DNA of 32,806 nucleotides from an uncultured Chlorobiaceae bacterium (lineage in GTDB: Bacteria > Bacteroidota > Chlorobiia > Chlorobiales > Chlorobiaceae), in assembly GCA_903869365.1 (NCBI GenBank), contig CAIPYV010000116.1, forward strand, positions 1-32,806. Reading direction: 5' to 3'. Every line of letters begins with the position of its first letter. Position 1 is the stretch's first letter. Positions 7,087-16,337 of this stretch are shown one piece after another. The notes beneath the pieces are model-generated. The model ran no database searches. It had not been told where the DNA came from and worked only from the letters and a program-made list of their open reading frames with translations. The translations under genes were made by a program, and so were the position numbers.

Positions 7087-8286
7087 TTGGAAGCTCAGCA
7101 TTCTTCAACAAGAATCACAGAAGTATCTCCGGAATTTTGTCTCGCGCTTGCTATTGCATGGCTCCCATCAGGTGCTTTTGCTGAACATCAAACACTTCTT
7201 ATTAAGAAGTTGTGTGGAGAAGTAAGAAGCTGGGATGCTGTTCTTGTTTTGGTTGACCGTCATCGCATTCCCGCATTAGCCTATACCAATCTTCTTGGTT
7301 CAGCTGGTATTGTGCCAGAACGAATTATGGCTGCATTAAAGATGCGAAGCCAGAAAGCACGGCATCAGGCACTTGCTCATACCGCAGAAATTTCCAGAGT
7401 ACATAAGATACTAACGCAACAGGGAATAGCCTGTCTTCCGCTAAAAGGCTCGATACTTTCAATTCAGCTCTACGGCGACCCTGGAGTCAGACAGGCTAAT
7501 GACATTGATATACTTATACAGGCCAAGGAATTCGAAAGAGCTGAAAAACTCTTGCTGGCAGAAGGTTACCAACGACAAAGTCCTCCTTTTGCCTTACCTC
7601 CTGACTCTGGTAAATTAATGAATTCAGTGATTCATCACTTCGAATACCATCATCCCCAACGCAAAATAATGCTTGAACTCCATTGGAGAGGTAATTTTTA
7701 TAGGAGTCAGAGCAATAAATATTTCTGGGAATATAATACAAAAACAAATATTGCAGGGCAGGAGTATACTGTTTTAAATGAAGACTTGCAGCTTCTTTAC
7801 CTATGTACCCATGGAGCATATCACAAATATTTTCGCATCAAATGGCTTGGAGATATTGCAAAAATAATTTCAGAAAACCGTATTTCATCATGGGAAAGAG
7901 TAATTGAAATAGCCACAGAGTTACAGGTTCTCAGAAGTCTTGCCTTAAGTGTGTTACTGATCAATCAGCTCTTTCTTTTGCCGATCCCTGACGCTCTTTC
8001 AAAGCTGGCAAAACAAGAAACAGTACAAGATCTTGTTCCAGAAGTAATAGAGGCCATACTGGGTAAAGAAGAAGAAGTCAGCGGTGGAATAAAAAATATT
8101 GTATTTCAAAAACGTCTTAATCCATCAGTATCAATTGCAACTATTCTGAAGACTATGCTTGTGTGTAGGGATGACTTAAAACTTGTGCACTTTTCAGGCC
8201 AGCTTTTCTGGTTATATATACCCCTGCGTCCCGCTTTTTGGATTTGGCGACACTATCTGGCAACAGAAAATTCCAAAAAAAAATGA
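7087..8286 (+). CDS. Lasso-associated nucleotidyltransferase-like protein (PF14907)
   Basis: A 399-residue protein of the NTP_transf_5 family, common in lasso-type clusters. PLKGSIL (118-124) and NDIDIL (D139, D141) are the G-S and D-x-D elements of the nucleotidyltransferase fold. LYLCTHGAYHKYFRIKWLGD is the usual central helix block. In the pseudomycoidin system a protein of this family is linked to adding a sugar to the phosphorylated C-terminal serine of the peptide; the reaction here is not shown. TTG 7087 is the first usable start because the frame has no ATG for a long way. It heads the maturation gene run and is 69 bases from B1. Confidence 0.85.
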   Translation: MEAQHSSTRITEVSPEFCLALAIAWLPSGAFAEHQTLLIKKLCGEVRSWDAVLVLVDRHRIPALAYTNLLGSAGIVPERIMAALKMRSQKARHQALAHTAEISRVHKILTQQGIACLPLKGSILSIQLYGDPGVRQANDIDILIQAKEFERAEKLLLAEGYQRQSPPFALPPDSGKLMNSVIHHFEYHHPQRKIMLELHWRGNFYRSQSNKYFWEYNTKTNIAGQEYTVLNEDLQLLYLCTHGAYHKYFRIKWLGDIAKIISENRISSWERVIEIATELQVLRSLALSVLLINQLFLLPIPDALSKLAKQETVQDLVPEVIEAILGKEEEVSGGIKNIVFQKRLNPSVSIATILKTMLVCRDDLKLVHFSGQLFWLYIPLRPAFWIWRHYLATENSKKK

Positions 8287-8355
8287 CACTCTTGTAATCC
8301 GAAAATACACCATGGCTTCAATCGCTCCATTTCGATTTTTCTTTAAACTTTCTCT

Positions 8356-8658
8356 ATGAAGATGAACATCATGATAACTCCAGCCAGTATTATTTCCAGA
8401 CGAAAGGAGATAATGGCATCAAAGCTAAGTGATACTGAAACGGTGATGCTCAACATTGAAAAAAACAGTTATTACGGTATGGACGAAAGCGCCCGAGAGA
8501 TATGGGAACTCCTTGCAGAACCCTGTTCTGTCAATGGAGTGTGTGATCACCTGCTTACAATATTTGCTGTAGACAAAGAGGTGTGCCAGAAGCAGGTACT
8601 CTCTTTTCTTGAAGAATTACGAGAAGAGGGTTTGATTGATGTCGTTACACCCTCATAA
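8356..8658 (+). CDS. PqqD-like RiPP recognition element (lasso B1)
   Basis: A 100-residue PqqD-family (PF05402) protein, the winged-helix RiPP recognition element that binds the precursor leader and hands it to the peptidase and cyclase. The core pattern is visible: DTETVMLNIEKNSYYGMDES, then AREIWELL, then a helical C-terminus with VLSFLEELREEGLID. The first ~15 residues are extra compared with minimal PqqD proteins, and the internal ATG in MITPAS could be the true start. Its stop overlaps the start of B2, suggesting translational coupling. Confidence 0.9.
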   Translation: MKMNIMITPASIISRRKEIMASKLSDTETVMLNIEKNSYYGMDESAREIWELLAEPCSVNGVCDHLLTIFAVDKEVCQKQVLSFLEELREEGLIDVVTPS

Positions 8659-9094
8659 GCTCTCTAATTTTATGCAACGTCCCTGGCAGGATAAAATACT
8701 GGTGGGTCATGCCTGTATGGTGCTGGGACTGTCAAGGGTTGCTGCTCTGCTCGTTCCAATGCGTCATCTGACAAATTTTTTTGGAACGCACATGTTGGAG
8801 ACTTCCCAGGATGCACCATTGGAACACCTCAGGGAGGCAAAACGTATTGCTTGGGCAATCAACAGCATCAGCCCCTATACACCTTGGAAAAGCAACTGCT
8901 ACGCTCAGGCAATGAGCGCCAAATATTTTTTAAGTCGTAAAGGTATTCCCTGCACTCTTTATCTTGGTGCTGCATTCAAAAAAAATGGAGAAAAAGGTCT
9001 CGAGGCCCATGCTTGGGTACGCTGCGGTACTCTTTACGTAACAGGGGGAAAAGGACACACACAGTTTGGTACCGTCGGGATATTTGGTTCGTAA
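8639..9094 (+). CDS. Transglutaminase-like leader peptidase (lasso B2)
   Basis: A 151-residue protein of the lasso B2 type (Transglut_core3, PF13471), the cysteine protease that removes the leader. C87 in SNCYAQA and H124 in EAHAWV are the catalytic Cys and His. The third member, normally an Asp after the His strand, is not obvious: the segment reads YVTGGKGH. The N-terminal helix with RPWQDKILVGHACMVLGLSR is typical of stand-alone B2 proteins. ATG 8639 is chosen, with GAGGG at 8626-8630; TTG 8636 is one codon upstream. It overlaps the B1 end by 20 bases. Confidence 0.88.
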   Translation: MSLHPHKLSNFMQRPWQDKILVGHACMVLGLSRVAALLVPMRHLTNFFGTHMLETSQDAPLEHLREAKRIAWAINSISPYTPWKSNCYAQAMSAKYFLSRKGIPCTLYLGAAFKKNGEKGLEAHAWVRCGTLYVTGGKGHTQFGTVGIFGS

Positions 9095-9123
9095 AATTCT
9101 ATATAACCAATGATAAAAGTCAC

Positions 9124-10038
9124 TTGTATTATTATTACGCCTATACCTGTCTGATAGAATCAGTATTTCCTTTTCCTGAGTTTGTCCCGGTCAGGGCCGA
9201 AAAGATGAAAGACGCCATACCTGACATCACGATTTGTTACGGCGAAGTTCCAGGAGAGCTCAATAATCCGACAGGATGCGGTGAGCTTTATCAGGCCAGC
9301 CTCAATCAGTTTTTACTCAAGTTAGACCATATAGCAAGCTATCTCGTGCTGAACGGCAATAAAATTATTGTCCAGCCGGCTCCAGATTCAATTGAGTCTG
9401 ATATACGGGTGTTTCTCCTTGGCTCCTGTATCGGTGCACTCCTGCATCAGCGTGGAGTACTTGCGCTCCATGCCAGTGGTATAGGTTCAGAAAGCGGTGC
9501 AGTCCTGTTTACAGGTGTGTCCGGTGCCGGAAAAAGTACCCTTTTAGGGGAACTGCTTAATCGAGGTTGCCGCATGATGGTCGACGATGTCTGCGCTGTC
9601 GTCAATGATAATAAGGGTGTTCCAACCATACTGCCAGCCTACCCCCGTACTCGGCTGTGGGCAGATTCAGCTCAAAAGCTTTCTCAGGATATCACTAAGA
9701 TGCCCCGCACGCGACCCTCCATGGAAAAATATGAACGACAGGCTTCAGAGTTTTTTTGGGATACTCCGGCCCCGCTCCGCCGCATATACCATCTAACCAG
9801 CGATAACAACAATGAGCTTCGTCTCTTGCCAATGAGCCGCTTTGAAATATTTAATACAGTGCGGCACAACACTTACCGTCAGATATTTCTCGATGGTCTG
9901 GAGATGCGCAAACCGCATTTTGATCTTGTTTCCAGTGTTACCAGTACCGTCACCATGCGATGCGTCGTACGCCCCAGCGGATGCTTTCTTCTTAAAGAAC
10001 TTGCTGACCTTGTTATGGAAGATATGGCATGCTCTTGA
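9124..10038 (+). CDS. HPr-kinase-like peptide kinase of the lasso cluster
   Basis: About 304 residues from TTG 9124. The P-loop GVSGAGKST is at 131-139, preceded by LHASGIG and followed by MVDDV, the layout of the HPr serine kinase C-terminal domain. In lasso clusters (paeninodin type) such kinases phosphorylate the C-terminal serine of the precursor; both upstream precursors end in serine. The N-terminus YYYYAYTCLIESVFPFPEF is the usual opening of these kinases. The start is uncertain: no ATG fits, B2 ends only 29 bases upstream, and no good ribosome-binding site is seen. Confidence 0.85.
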   Translation: MYYYYAYTCLIESVFPFPEFVPVRAEKMKDAIPDITICYGEVPGELNNPTGCGELYQASLNQFLLKLDHIASYLVLNGNKIIVQPAPDSIESDIRVFLLGSCIGALLHQRGVLALHASGIGSESGAVLFTGVSGAGKSTLLGELLNRGCRMMVDDVCAVVNDNKGVPTILPAYPRTRLWADSAQKLSQDITKMPRTRPSMEKYERQASEFFWDTPAPLRRIYHLTSDNNNELRLLPMSRFEIFNTVRHNTYRQIFLDGLEMRKPHFDLVSSVTSTVTMRCVVRPSGCFLLKELADLVMEDMACS

Positions 10039-10101
10039 GCGAAACGGGTAAAATTTACTGGATGCGCATACTTCAGTTAATCGTTCTTCAGGAGTGATCA
10101 A

Positions 10102-11970
10102 ATGCAGATGATTTATGGAAGTATCTCCTGGGATGGTCATCATGACGGCGTTAGCGACATGATTGCAGCCCTTAAGAGTTATCCTTGGAAAGACGGAGAT
10201 TTATTCACCGAAACGACTTCGGCCACTATCTGCAGCATGGCTGTAACCAGTTCAGAAAATACGAAGAACAAACCACTTCAACTGCTCAAGGATGGAAATC
10301 TGACCATTGCGGCAGATATACGTATTGATAACCGAAAAAGTTTACTCTCCTCATTTGCTCTTTCTACCGGATTCTCAGAGCCGCTTTCAGACTGCCAACT
10401 CATCCTGATGGCCTATAAAAAATGGGGAATTGACTGTGCAGGTAAACTCCTTGGCGATTTTGCTTTTTCTATCTGGGACACATCAAACAAGCGCCTCTTC
10501 TCAGTCCGCGATCATGCAGGAGTAAGACCATTCTATTATTTTCACCAGCCAGGCAGACAGACTGTTTTTGCAAGCGATCTTTTGGCACTGTTGGCCCACC
10601 CCAACGTACCTCAAAAACTCAACCTTCCTTATGTGAAGGCTTTTTTGCTATCAACAGGAGCCATCTATCAGCATCCAGCTCAAACCTATTATCTGGGAAT
10701 CCAGAAGCTTCCCCCCGCAACAGCTCTAATTGTTGATCGTGATGGCATCAAACTCCATCGTTACTGGTATCCAGGAAAGATCGACGACCGACGCTACCAA
10801 CGTGAATCCGATTATGTTGACGAGTTGCGTCAACTTCTCCATGAAGTCGTCGAGTGCAGAGTAGATGGCATACGTCACGCAGGTGCACACCTGAGCGGCG
10901 GTCTGGATTCATCGAGTCTCGCTGTTCTTGCCCATCGAACCATGCAAAAGAACGGGGGAAACCTTACCGGATACTCCTGGGCTCCCCCTATCAGTATTCA
11001 ACCGCCCTTGCATGGAGACGAGCGTATTCTTGTAGAGGCCGTATGCCAGAGAGAGAGTATACCACTTCGCTACACCACACTGAGAGGGGATCACTTAATA
11101 ACCCATTTCCAGCGGGATATAACGCGACAGCCGACAACCACACTTCAGATGGAGTTATCCGCAAGTGAGGATGCAAACAGTCAAGGCATTACCGCTATGC
11201 TTTCAGGATGGGGAGGTGACGAACTGCTTGTTTTCAATGGTCGTGGCTATTTTTCCGATCTCTTCCGCCGTGGCCGCTGGGTTACCCTCCAGCGGGAACT
11301 GGCCATGCAAAGTGAACTGCATGGTGGGACAGTGTGGAAAGACTGGATTATCCGAGGAATTTTCCCCCTGTTACCGGAACCTATACTGCAACGTCTGAAA
11401 CCCAATCAGCACCCGACCGTTTCCGATCTGCCAGACTTTTTAAAACCCGATTTTCAAAAAGCACTTTCAGCCGTTGACCCACTAAAAAGTAAGCAATTAA
11501 GGGAGCGCCCCGGTGTGCGCCGCATGCAGATTGCCCTCCTGGAAAACGGCCATATCAGTTATAGAATGGAATCATGGGCAGCACACGGCGCAACACTTGG
11601 AATAACCTACCTCTACCCACTATTAGACAACAGGCTGGTAGAATTTGCGCTGAGTATCCCAGACCATCTTTTCTTTAAAAATGGATGGAAACGTTATCTC
11701 TACCGGACAGCCATGGAAGGCATTCTACCGGATAATGTTCGCTGGAACAAGTCAAAATTCGATACAGCAATGATTGCGCAACACCAGCAGATCATAACCT
11801 ATGAGATAAAACGAATGCAAGCAAAACTGCAGGAACGTGCCAACAATCCCTATGTTGATATAAAAAAATTAAAAACAATCATCGATCAGGTCGCAACAGC
11901 AAATGATATCCGTTCACTGCCCAGTAAAGGTCTGATGACGGCCTTTTGGGATTGGGGACGACATTCATAA
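10102..11970 (+). CDS. Asparagine-synthetase-like lasso cyclase
   Basis: A 622-residue protein with an N-terminal glutaminase-like domain and a C-terminal synthetase domain. The N-terminus lacks the Cys2 needed to hydrolyse glutamine (it opens MQMIYGSISWDG), as in lasso cyclases, where the domain is vestigial. The ATP-pyrophosphatase loop LSGGLDSSSLA (S265 onward) is intact. The enzyme would adenylate an Asp or Glu side chain of the core and form the isopeptide bond with the new N-terminus. AGGAG (10090-10094) seven bases before ATG 10102 supports the start. The protein ends AFWDWGRHS, a tail echoed at 13134. This is the only cyclase in the window. Confidence 0.9.
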   Translation: MQMIYGSISWDGHHDGVSDMIAALKSYPWKDGDLFTETTSATICSMAVTSSENTKNKPLQLLKDGNLTIAADIRIDNRKSLLSSFALSTGFSEPLSDCQLILMAYKKWGIDCAGKLLGDFAFSIWDTSNKRLFSVRDHAGVRPFYYFHQPGRQTVFASDLLALLAHPNVPQKLNLPYVKAFLLSTGAIYQHPAQTYYLGIQKLPPATALIVDRDGIKLHRYWYPGKIDDRRYQRESDYVDELRQLLHEVVECRVDGIRHAGAHLSGGLDSSSLAVLAHRTMQKNGGNLTGYSWAPPISIQPPLHGDERILVEAVCQRESIPLRYTTLRGDHLITHFQRDITRQPTTTLQMELSASEDANSQGITAMLSGWGGDELLVFNGRGYFSDLFRRGRWVTLQRELAMQSELHGGTVWKDWIIRGIFPLLPEPILQRLKPNQHPTVSDLPDFLKPDFQKALSAVDPLKSKQLRERPGVRRMQIALLENGHISYRMESWAAHGATLGITYLYPLLDNRLVEFALSIPDHLFFKNGWKRYLYRTAMEGILPDNVRWNKSKFDTAMIAQHQQIITYEIKRMQAKLQERANNPYVDIKKLKTIIDQVATANDIRSLPSKGLMTAFWDWGRHS

Positions 11971-12116
11971 CGTACACTTGTGCAAAAAAAACCTCACCCA
12001 GCTCACTTTTTCTTAGAATTGTCAAAATCCTTAAGCAAGATGTCTCATACCGAATGGTTTCGAAAAAAAATGCGGAATGACTCGTTGTTGTAAAAAATAT
12101 AACAAATCAATTTTCT

Positions 12117-13133
12117 ATGCAAAATGGATTGTTAGTATATACAGAGAAATATAATATTTTTAATATTGGTGATTATATTCAGAGTCTTGCGGCTAAACAA
12201 TTTTTTCATAAAATTGATGTTTTAATTGATAGAGAAAATCTTGATAAATATACAGGTGAGAAAGTAAAAATAATTCTTAATGGCTGGTTTATGCATTCAC
12301 CTGAAAATTGGCCACCATCTCAATTTATAAATCCTTTGTTTGTATCATTTCATATTAATTCAGCTGTAGAAAAAGTGTTAACAAACGAAGTAAATATTGC
12401 TTATTTAAAAAAACATTCTCCCATTGGATGCCGAGATAATAATACAGTTACAATATTAAGAGAAAAGAATGTTGAAGCGTATTTTTCTGGATGTCTAACC
12501 TTGACGTTAGCAGGGAAATATAAAAAAAATAAGCAATCAGATATAATCTATTTTGTTGATCCATATTTTGATTACTATGATGATGCATATCACTCACTTT
12601 GTTATATCAAGCTTCTCTTGACTCATTACAATTTAATTAATAAAATTACATTGAGTTTGTACAGTGTCATAAATATTAAAACATTGAAAAAAGGAGCGGC
12701 ATTTTATAAAAGCTATAAAGATTTATTTTCGGATGAAGTCATAAGAGATGCTGTATATATTTCGCATATATATTCCAACACTTATATCATTGGCCACACT
12801 GCAAAATTTAAATTAGCAGATAGTTTGTTAAAAAAATATGCATCGGCGAAATTTGTTGTCACATCAAGAATTCATTGTGCTTTACCATGTTTAGCAATCG
12901 GGACGCCTGTTTTGTATGTTGAGAATGTTAACCAGAAAAAGAGTAGCTTTTGTAGGCTCAGTGGATTAACTGAACTCTTACATGTAATAAAATATAATAA
13001 AGAAAAATTAAGCTGTGAATTAATAAAAAAAAATAAAATAACACAAAGTTTTGTTTTCAATAATAAATTAACACATACATTGTTTGTCGAAAAGCTCGTT
13101 AAGACATGTGAAATCTTTTCCAGTAATACATAG
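12117..13133 (+). CDS. Polysaccharide pyruvyltransferase-family protein
   Basis: A 338-residue protein resembling the PS_pyruv_trans family (PF04230), which adds pyruvate ketals to sugars or has related glycan roles. Visible family features are NIGDYIQSLAAKQFF at the N-terminus, SPIGCRDNNTV, and KFVVTSRIHCALPCLAIGTP, the conserved S/T-R-x-H segment. The gene is strikingly AT-rich with many AAA/AAT/TTA codons, unlike both flanking RiPP modules, which suggests recent transfer. It starts 147 bases after the cyclase. Its stop touches a relic of a cyclase C-terminus, so its insertion may have removed the cyclase of the second module. Confidence 0.75.
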   Translation: MQNGLLVYTEKYNIFNIGDYIQSLAAKQFFHKIDVLIDRENLDKYTGEKVKIILNGWFMHSPENWPPSQFINPLFVSFHINSAVEKVLTNEVNIAYLKKHSPIGCRDNNTVTILREKNVEAYFSGCLTLTLAGKYKKNKQSDIIYFVDPYFDYYDDAYHSLCYIKLLLTHYNLINKITLSLYSVINIKTLKKGAAFYKSYKDLFSDEVIRDAVYISHIYSNTYIIGHTAKFKLADSLLKKYASAKFVVTSRIHCALPCLAIGTPVLYVENVNQKKSSFCRLSGLTELLHVIKYNKEKLSCELIKKNKITQSFVFNNKLTHTLFVEKLVKTCEIFSSNT

Positions 13134-13151
13134 TGGGGATGGGGACGATAG
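13134..13151 (+). pseudogene. Possible relic of a second lasso cyclase C-terminus
   Basis: Directly after the pyruvyltransferase stop the sequence reads W-G-W-G-R-stop. The intact cyclase ends W-D-W-G-R-H-S, with nearly the same bases. The position just upstream of a B2 gene is where a cyclase could lie. Five codons are little evidence, but identity of composition and place is suggestive. Confidence 0.35.
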
Positions 13152-13183
13152 ATTTTGGTGAGAACCAGTAAAATTGGTCATTC

Positions 13184-13681
13184 ATGGTTTTGATTCACTA
13201 TTTTAGCCGTAGCTGGCGAGGCTACATGAATGCCGCAGAAGCATTAGTGCTTCTTGTCGTGTTTGGCATTGCACAGCGTTGGATTCCAATAAAGAGGTGG
13301 TCCAGGGTATTGGGACGCAATGCCCGTGTACCAAGTCACTGGCAAGGAGAAACGGCGGTCACTCCCATACCAAGGGTGAGGGTCACAGAGGAACGTGTTG
13401 TTGCGATTGCGATAGAGAGAGCCTGCCGGCGCCTCCCATTTATCCCAACATGCCTTGCTCAGGCATCGGCTGGGCAAGTGATGCTTCGCCACCGAGGACG
13501 AAGTGGGGTAGTTGTCATTGGATTGCGGCTTAACCCGCTATCGGCCGGCAAGAGTTGGGAGGCCCATGCCTGGCTCCTTGGGAAATGTGGGGCCATAACA
13601 GGTGGCAAGAATGCACCTGGCTTTACCCCAACAAATATTTTTGAGCTACCCTCTGGTCTATCCGCCGATGAGATTCTTTAG
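13184..13681 (+). CDS. Transglutaminase-like leader peptidase (B2), module 2
   Basis: A 165-residue stand-alone lasso-type B2 protein. C90 in PTCLAQA and H128 in WEAHAWLL are the catalytic pair. As in the first B2, the place of the third catalytic residue reads AITGGKNA without a clear Asp. The N-terminal hydrophobic helix (AAEALVLLVVFGIAQRW) is a family trait. Sequence identity with the first B2 is low, so the modules are not a recent duplication. The ATG at 13184 is the first in the frame. It is followed 48 bases later by the nucleotidyltransferase gene. Confidence 0.85.
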   Translation: MVLIHYFSRSWRGYMNAAEALVLLVVFGIAQRWIPIKRWSRVLGRNARVPSHWQGETAVTPIPRVRVTEERVVAIAIERACRRLPFIPTCLAQASAGQVMLRHRGRSGVVVIGLRLNPLSAGKSWEAHAWLLGKCGAITGGKNAPGFTPTNIFELPSGLSADEIL

Positions 13682-13729
13682 GCGAATCCATCTCACTTTG
13701 CTTTAAAAAAGTTTATTAAAGATCTACCT

Positions 13730-15010
13730 TTGACAACGACAGCAGCCACAAAATTTAGGGATCTTCTCCTTGAGATTCTTCACTGCGATCCCTCACTGCC
13801 AAATTCTGGCCGCTTATTAACATTAACCACTGATGACTGGTATCAAATTACAGCGGAAGCGATTCGTTACCGTATGGCCTTTCAGGTAAAACAGTTTTTT
13901 GATAGCCAATCTCAATTAACTGGTGTCGTTCCGCAAGTTTGCATGGAACGACTTGGTGCTGATGTTCGTAAGATACTGATGAATAATCTCCGCCAGCAGG
14001 CCTATTTACGCGATATGCTTGCTCTCCTCAAAGAGGCAAATATTCCTGTCATACTACTGAAAGGACTGTGGTTGGGGGAATTAGTCTACCGTGACTTGAA
14101 GGCCCGTGATACAGGCGATATAGATCTCTTGCTGCATGCAGTGGATATGCCTCGTTTCACCAAACTTGTCATTGAACATGGCTTTGATGTGCCGTCGACT
14201 ACCACCAATATTTGCGATCTTGCTCCGATCAGCAATGAATTTTTGCTGATTCATCCAACACGGAAGTCCGTTTTTGACATCCATTGGTCGATGACGCTCT
14301 CGCCGGTCGAAAAGCCGGTTGATGAAGAAAAGTTTTGGCAACGCTCAGAAATATACACGATCGCGGGTATGCCCTGCCAAACCTTATGCATTGAAGACCA
14401 TTTGCTCTATCTCTGCTTTCATGCAGCAGTCCATCATCGTTTTGTTTACGTAGGTCCGAGAGCTTTGCTCGATATTGATCGTTTGGTTGCTGAGCCAATT
14501 CGCACGATCGATTGGCAAGATCTGGTTGCACGAACCCGAGAGCTATCTTGGGATCGTTGTGTTTGGCTGATGCTCGACCTGACGCGGCAGCATCTTGGCT
14601 CCCAGGTACCAAAGTCGGTACTTGACGAACTCTATCCTACTGGAGGTGACGGTCAAAGTATTCAAGCTCTTGTAATAGATGCCATATTTCTCGATCAGGG
14701 ACGAAAGGGTAACCTTATAAGAAATATTTTAAGAATAGCTACAGAGCGGTCACTCCTGAAGCGCGTAGCCCTCTCTTTCGAGCGCATCTTCCCGTCATCG
14801 GAAGAAATGGTGACCAAATTCAGGACATCAGTTGACTCACCTGGTTTCCGCTGGCTCTACATGAAACGGCTTGGTTTATTGGCGAAGGATCGGTTTTCGC
14901 AGATTTTCCATTTTATCGTTAGAGATGTTGCGATCTTGGCAGAAAAAGAGAGAGTAAAAGCCATAGATCGATGGATTGAGGGCGATGCAGTCCGTGATCA
15001 GAGTGCTTGA
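13730..15010 (+). CDS. Lasso-associated nucleotidyltransferase-like protein, module 2
   Basis: A 426-residue PF14907 protein. LLKGLWLGELVY (from 109) and the D-x-D of GDIDLLL (D130, D132) mark the nucleotidyltransferase fold. LLYLCFHAAVHHRFVYVGPR is the central helix block. It is diverged from the module 1 paralog but of the same plan. Start TTG 13730 gives MTTTAATKFRD; no upstream ATG is available in frame. Expected to modify the phosphorylated peptide, by analogy with characterised lasso systems; substrate unknown. Confidence 0.82.
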   Translation: MTTTAATKFRDLLLEILHCDPSLPNSGRLLTLTTDDWYQITAEAIRYRMAFQVKQFFDSQSQLTGVVPQVCMERLGADVRKILMNNLRQQAYLRDMLALLKEANIPVILLKGLWLGELVYRDLKARDTGDIDLLLHAVDMPRFTKLVIEHGFDVPSTTTNICDLAPISNEFLLIHPTRKSVFDIHWSMTLSPVEKPVDEEKFWQRSEIYTIAGMPCQTLCIEDHLLYLCFHAAVHHRFVYVGPRALLDIDRLVAEPIRTIDWQDLVARTRELSWDRCVWLMLDLTRQHLGSQVPKSVLDELYPTGGDGQSIQALVIDAIFLDQGRKGNLIRNILRIATERSLLKRVALSFERIFPSSEEMVTKFRTSVDSPGFRWLYMKRLGLLAKDRFSQIFHFIVRDVAILAEKERVKAIDRWIEGDAVRDQSA

Positions 15011-15143
15011 TGCATTGGCCTACACTCAGGGCATTGTGTTCGGAATACGTTGGGAGATAAGTATTTTCGCAACTGAAAGTGAGAACTTCGATTTTATTTT
15101 TTTACTATAACTCAAATAAATTGCTTTTTCTAAGGTTAGCTAT

Positions 15144-16073
15144 ATGAGAAGAAAACTCGCGCTCGCCATTACTGCCGACGGAGAGGTGGATCTCATCCGA
15201 GGAATGATTGATTTGTTACGCCCCAAGCTTGATCGAGTTCTTCTTGTTGAGGGGCGACGTACATTCCATGGTAAACCTCGAGAAGTCCTGGGGGGCGCCT
15301 GGATGGATCTGCTTGATCTCAAACCAGGAGAGTTTCGATCTATCGTTACAGATTTACCAGCCGACAACACGCCTGGCGCCACGATGCGCCAAAGGGAAAT
15401 GTTTCAGCGTAATGCTATTGGTCTTGGTGTGCGGGATATGGAACCAGATGATCTCCTGATTGCCGTCGATGCCGATGAGTTCGTTGATCCAGACTGGTTG
15501 GACTCCAATGCTTATTCAGTGACTGTACCTACCCGCATGCTTATGCTCCCTTGTTATGGGGGTCTTGACCGTCGAGCACCGGACTGGCACTGTTGTCTTA
15601 AACACCTCTCCATGCCCGTTGGCCAATGGCCACCTCATGAGACGGGTTGGCTCTGTCTCGGTGGTGTGGTTGGACCAATACGTGATCTTGCCAATTGTGG
15701 CGTCCAATACTGGCGTTCGTATCCCGTAGCGAAAACAAATGAGGTTGCAGGATGGCACTTGCTACATGTGCTGCCTCCTGAACAGGATCCATCCTGGAAA
15801 CTTCAAAGGCAAGCCCATGACTGGGATCCTACTGTAACTCATCAATATATGGCTCGTTACCTTGCTGCCGGAATTCATCCTTACGGCTGGTGGGGGGCTA
15901 CTCAAATCACTGTACCAAGCCCACTTGAATTTTTTGTTCAACGCCATCCTGACAGTGTGCTTGGCCAACTTCCATCGCTTAACGAACGTTACCAGATGAT
16001 GCAAGCCGCACTTGAACGGTTCCAAAAGTATTCTAATTTGACCCATTCATCCATCAATCCAGAACAACTCTGA
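15144..16073 (+). CDS. GT17-like glycosyltransferase inside RiPP module 2
   Basis: A 309-residue protein resembling the GT17 family (PF04724, founded on beta-1,4-mannosyl-glycoprotein N-acetylglucosaminyltransferase). Family landmarks are VDLIRGMIDLLRPKLDRVLL, VEGRRTFHGKPRE, MRQREMFQRNAI and the metal-binding DADEFVDPDWL. Its stop overlaps the B1 start (TGATG), so it is co-translated with a RiPP recognition protein. This points to a peptide rather than a free glycan as substrate (inference). No counterpart exists in module 1. The exact sugar cannot be predicted. Confidence 0.72.
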   Translation: MRRKLALAITADGEVDLIRGMIDLLRPKLDRVLLVEGRRTFHGKPREVLGGAWMDLLDLKPGEFRSIVTDLPADNTPGATMRQREMFQRNAIGLGVRDMEPDDLLIAVDADEFVDPDWLDSNAYSVTVPTRMLMLPCYGGLDRRAPDWHCCLKHLSMPVGQWPPHETGWLCLGGVVGPIRDLANCGVQYWRSYPVAKTNEVAGWHLLHVLPPEQDPSWKLQRQAHDWDPTVTHQYMARYLAAGIHPYGWWGATQITVPSPLEFFVQRHPDSVLGQLPSLNERYQMMQAALERFQKYSNLTHSSINPEQL

Positions 16074-16336
16074 TGAGCTATCAACGAAGTCCAGATGCAT
16101 TGCATGCAGAAGTTAACGGCTCTCTCATTCTTATGAATGTTGAATCGCTGGCTTATTTTGAGTTTAACGATGTCGCAAAGAGAATTTGGAATCTCTTGTC
16201 AGACGCAGTATGGTCCGAGGAGCAAATTTTATCCGTACTTGTGGATGAGTACGATGTGCAGCCTGAACATTGCCGGATAGCGGTTGCAACGTTCCTGAAG
16301 CAGGCTCTTGAAAAGGGGTTTGTGGTGGAGGCGTAA
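16073..16336 (+). CDS. PqqD-like RiPP recognition element (B1), module 2
   Basis: An 87-residue PqqD-family protein. LHAEVNGSLILMNVESLAYF, then EFNDVAKRIWNLL, then VATFLKQALEKGFVVEA give the usual strand-helix-helix layout of the winged-helix element. It would bind the leader of the small peptide encoded after the kinase. ATG overlaps the GT17 stop by one base; its own stop is one base before the TTG of the kinase. Confidence 0.88.
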   Translation: MSYQRSPDALHAEVNGSLILMNVESLAYFEFNDVAKRIWNLLSDAVWSEEQILSVLVDEYDVQPEHCRIAVATFLKQALEKGFVVEA

Positions 16337-16337
16337 G

